DNA of 64,000 bases from Chryseotalea sanaruensis (GTDB lineage: Bacteria; Bacteroidota; Bacteroidia; Cytophagales; Cyclobacteriaceae). Location of the stretch: NCBI RefSeq assembly GCF_003990915.1, contig NZ_BHXQ01000002.1:186001-250000 (forward strand). The letters are read 5' to 3'. Both the position numbers and the translations under genes were made by a program. The number at the start of each line of letters is the position of its first letter. The stretch's first letter is position 1. Shown here one piece after another: positions 61,190-64,000 of this stretch. Below the pieces are notes generated by a model. It was not told the origin of the DNA. It did no database searches and worked only from the letters and a program-made list of their open reading frames with translations.

Positions 61190-64000
61190 TTATGATTTAT
61201 CTACCATAAGTATTGGTTGTACTAATGCAATCGAAATTACTGATACAATTAGGCCGCCAATTGTTCCAGCTGCCAGAGAAAACCAGAAAATTTCATGCTG
61301 GCCACCAATTAAAAATGGCACCAGCCCCATGCAAGTTGACAATATAGTGAGTGTAATAGGTCTTAGTTTAATAAATGTGCTTTTAATGAATTCTCTTCTG
61401 TTCTTTTTTCTTTTTTGATTGAAATCATTCAAAATAAAAATGCTTGAGTTAACTACTAATCCACCTAACAACACAAATGCTGCATAACCTCCCTGATCGA
61501 AATACAGATCAAATAATGAAAAGCTTAGAAAGAGACCAATAAATGATATAGGTATACTTATAATTACATAAAAGGGTTGCTTTAAACTTTCAAATAATAT
61601 TGCAGATATACAATAAATACCAATAATTAAGAGAAGTAGTAAACTATACTGTCTTTTTGTTTTTTCCCACGAAAATGACCAATTCAGTTTTTCTGCTAAA
61701 TAGCCTGGCGGCATAATTGTGCTGAGTTCAGTTAAAACTTCAGTTAAGTATTTATCCCCGAACTGATAGCTTCCATAATAATCAAAACCAACTTGGCGAA
61801 TGTATTGTTTGTTTTCTTTATGAATGGCATTTGCTGTTTTCTCCTTGATTAGTTCAGCAGTATTTGTAAGTTGATATTGTACTTGATCAGACCTTTGATA
61901 ATCGTTCAATACATCAAAAGTGGAGTAGGTTTCGCCATTAGCTGGCGCTACATAAAGTGGTATAGATTTACCATTCAAATTTAAACTACCAGATGCATAC
62001 TCAAGTGCTGTTTTCTCCTGCAGATTTAGAGCAATTCTGGCAGGTGTCAAAGCCAAACCGCTTAGTTTATCTTTATCAATACTTAAAACGAAATGCTCAA
62101 TAGATCGATCGTTCCAGCTAAGTCTTTCATTTGTATTAACTTTTTGAATGCGCTTATGTTTTAGAAGTTTATCCGATAAAATCTGAGACTGGGCTTCAAG
62201 TTCTTCATAATTATAACCCTTCATACTTACCTTGAAGTTTGGTAGAGACTCCCCTGAACTATTACTAAAAGCTCTTCCAACACCATAAATATTCCAGTCC
62301 ACACCACCCCAATCTAATGATTGGGCAATAAGTCTGCTTTTTAGCTGGTAAGGCAACGATCCATTCTCAACCTTCTTTTCAAAAAAAATTACTATTGAAC
62401 CTCTTTGTCCGGAATTTACATTTGTAATAAATTTTTTAATGCCTTGTACCGACTGGAGATAAGTCTCCATAAAACGGATAACTCTATCCATATCATTAAG
62501 CGTGTTGCCCTGAGGAAGCGATGCCTCAATGTAAAGCGCAGTTCTTTGTGGATCTCTATAGCCCGACCTTTCATAAACGTCTCTTATAAAAAGTCTTAAT
62601 GCACCACCCAAAATTTTATCAGTTACAGGTCTTATCTGATCCTGATAAAGTTCACTTCCTACTGTGCTGTTGTACCACTCGTGGTCATCCCACTTTGCAG
62701 GTAATAGAAAAATAGGAATACCAAAGCAGAGCACTAAAAGACCAATGACAACTCTTCGGTAACTTGAAAGTATTGTTATTAGAGTTGAGTAGTTATTAAA
62801 AAATTTAATTCTCATCCTCGATGCTGAACTGAATAACTTATTGTTATACGATGCGCCTGAACGAGTAAGCTTATAAAGTGCTGGTATATAAAACAGCGAC
62901 ACCAAAATTGAACAGAAAAGACTTATGGCAACTATTATACAAAACTCCGTCAAGTTTTGTCTTTCTTGTTCTGGCAAAAAGAGCACCAATAACAAGGCCA
63001 TAATGGTCGTCATCGTGGCTCCTAGTACAGCGCTGTAAATACTTTTACCCGCCCTTCTTTCCAATTGATCTAACACTACAATAGCATTGTCAATAATGAG
63101 ACCGAAAGAAATTGTGATACCTGCAATGGTATAAAGGTGAATTGAGATTTTTAAAAAATAGCCGATCAGTGAAGTAATACTTAAAGTAACCAATATTCCC
63201 GTAAACAGAATTAATAAATGTCTCCAGTTTCTATATGCAATCAGTATAAAAACTAAGAGTATTAATACTGAAAGTAGTGCTCTTGTATAGTTTTTCTCAA
63301 TTTCTTTTGTTAAAAACTCCGTATCATCGTAGTCTAACTCAATAGCATAATCCAAAGGCAACTTTGCCTTAAGTTGATCCACACTTTCTTTTATTGTATT
63401 TGCAAGATCTAACCTGTTTACTCCCTCATCAGCAAATACTGATAATGAAATTGAATTTAATCCATTTACACGCTGATAATTTCTCTGCTTACTTTCTTGA
63501 ATTGAGATAGTCGCTAAATCATTTAACTGTATTAATCCTGATGTTGTTGGTAGTTTTATATGCTCTATTTCCTCAATGGATTTCAAATTGTTATCAACTT
63601 TGATAGCCAACTTTTGTCCGGAAGCTAAGAATAAAGCACCAGGAAAAAACGAACTAAACTCATCCTGAAGAATCGCATGGATTTGTGATGGCGCTATATT
63701 ATGTATGCTCAGCTTATCAACATCATAATCAACACTAATTTGAAGACCCTCTGCCCCGTAAACACTTACCTCTCTGATTCCCTGTATTAAGGAAAGTGAA
63801 TTCACGAATATTTTTCCGACAGTCTCTTTAATTTCGAAGGAAGCATACGGTGCATTGATCTTATACAGTAATATGGGTTGTTTGCTGACATCTGTTTTGC
63901 CTCGTTGTTCAATTTGAGGGTATGTTAATGCTTTATGTAACTTTGGATATAACTGACGAATACTTGATGAGACTTCAAATTTTTTAAAATCCAAATCTAC
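61190..64000 (-). CDS. RND efflux permease, 5' end outside window
   Basis: The 936 residues seen begin in the first porter loop; about 80-100 N-terminal residues with TM1 lie beyond the window edge. TM4 has LIIDNAIVVLDQ and TM10 GLVVNSSIFILN, again with one Asp and no Lys in the proton-relay positions. It is convergent with the RND gene at 58042 and clearly divergent from it in sequence. Two different permeases beside one adaptor gene recall MdtABC-type heteromeric pumps, but the orientation argues against one operon. Confidence 0.9.
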   Translation of the reverse strand, partial: VDLDFKKFEVSSSIRQLYPKLHKALTYPQIEQRGKTDVSKQPILLYKINAPYASFEIKETVGKIFVNSLSLIQGIREVSVYGAEGLQISVDYDVDKLSIHNIAPSQIHAILQDEFSSFFPGALFLASGQKLAIKVDNNLKSIEEIEHIKLPTTSGLIQLNDLATISIQESKQRNYQRVNGLNSISLSVFADEGVNRLDLANTIKESVDQLKAKLPLDYAIELDYDDTEFLTKEIEKNYTRALLSVLILLVFILIAYRNWRHLLILFTGILVTLSITSLIGYFLKISIHLYTIAGITISFGLIIDNAIVVLDQLERRAGKSIYSAVLGATMTTIMALLLVLFLPEQERQNLTEFCIIVAISLFCSILVSLFYIPALYKLTRSGASYNNKLFSSASRMRIKFFNNYSTLITILSSYRRVVIGLLVLCFGIPIFLLPAKWDDHEWYNSTVGSELYQDQIRPVTDKILGGALRLFIRDVYERSGYRDPQRTALYIEASLPQGNTLNDMDRVIRFMETYLQSVQGIKKFITNVNSGQRGSIVIFFEKKVENGSLPYQLKSRLIAQSLDWGGVDWNIYGVGRAFSNSSGESLPNFKVSMKGYNYEELEAQSQILSDKLLKHKRIQKVNTNERLSWNDRSIEHFVLSIDKDKLSGLALTPARIALNLQEKTALEYASGSLNLNGKSIPLYVAPANGETYSTFDVLNDYQRSDQVQYQLTNTAELIKEKTANAIHKENKQYIRQVGFDYYGSYQFGDKYLTEVLTELSTIMPPGYLAEKLNWSFSWEKTKRQYSLLLLLIIGIYCISAILFESLKQPFYVIISIPISFIGLFLSFSLFDLYFDQGGYAAFVLLGGLVVNSSIFILNDFNQKRKKNRREFIKSTFIKLRPITLTILSTCMGLVPFLIGGQHEIFWFSLAAGTIGGLIVSVISIALVQPILMVDKS

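Overview
The window is ordinary chromosome of a Bacteroidota bacterium, most likely a member of the Cytophagales. The evidence is consistent across the window. There is a TonB-dependent receptor with an N-terminal carboxypeptidase-regulatory-like domain, a secreted protease with a C-terminal type IX sorting domain, DUF4221 and six-bladed propeller lipoproteins, DUF4834, DUF1573 and DUF5763 proteins, and several promoters with the Bacteroidota -7 box TAnnTTTG. No phage, insertion sequence or CRISPR array was found. Species cannot be named from the sequence alone.

Layout. 1-5.5 kb (mostly minus): BrkB-like membrane protein, thioesterase and MltG in an overlapping operon; a small membrane-anchored protein and a histidine-kinase-like protein without an ATPase domain on the plus strand; then hemolysin III and Era. 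5.7-8.3 kb (plus): initiator tRNA with its own promoter and terminator, Der, a tiny VDSA-repeat lipoprotein and a SprT-like metalloprotein. 8.5-16 kb: MurQ and a BadF-type sugar kinase (cell-wall sugar recycling), a cytochrome b5-like protein, a membrane dipeptidase and a large secreted metzincin-like protease. 16-26.9 kb (plus): CarB without the allosteric domain, two hypothetical membrane proteins, a frameshifted small gene, DUF4834, DapF, SecA and a SPOR lipoprotein. 26.9-34.2 kb (minus): aldo/keto reductase, DUF5763 protein, purine nucleoside phosphorylase, an arsenosugar cluster (peroxidase-like protein, ArsS, ArsM), a lytic transglycosylase, a LOG-family protein and a TIGR01777 epimerase. 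34.3-40.8 kb: a secreted coiled-coil protein, then on the minus strand a MoxR ATPase, a beta-helix surface lipoprotein and its probable partner TonB-dependent receptor. 41-52.6 kb (plus): YtxH, DUF1573, PrmA, a 1,596-residue secreted protein of unknown function, an M20 peptidase, DsbD and an RND adaptor. 52.6-57.8 kb (minus): the most unusual region. 58-64 kb: two convergent RND permeases, the second cut by the window end.

The best candidate for an undescribed system is 52.6-57.8 kb. It has a small HTH protein followed by two copies of one module: a secreted six-cysteine peptide, then an intrinsic terminator, then a DUF4221 lipoprotein. The second copy continues into a lipoprotein with a CxxC motif, and a decayed propeller gene follows. 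In the first copy the terminator hairpin (15 bp perfect stem) lies inside the sequence encoding the signal peptide of the downstream lipoprotein. The cassette sits between an RND adaptor gene and an RND permease gene and reads against both, which suggests insertion into a transporter locus. Function is unknown. Disulfide-rich peptide production with peptide-specific envelope lipoproteins is inference.
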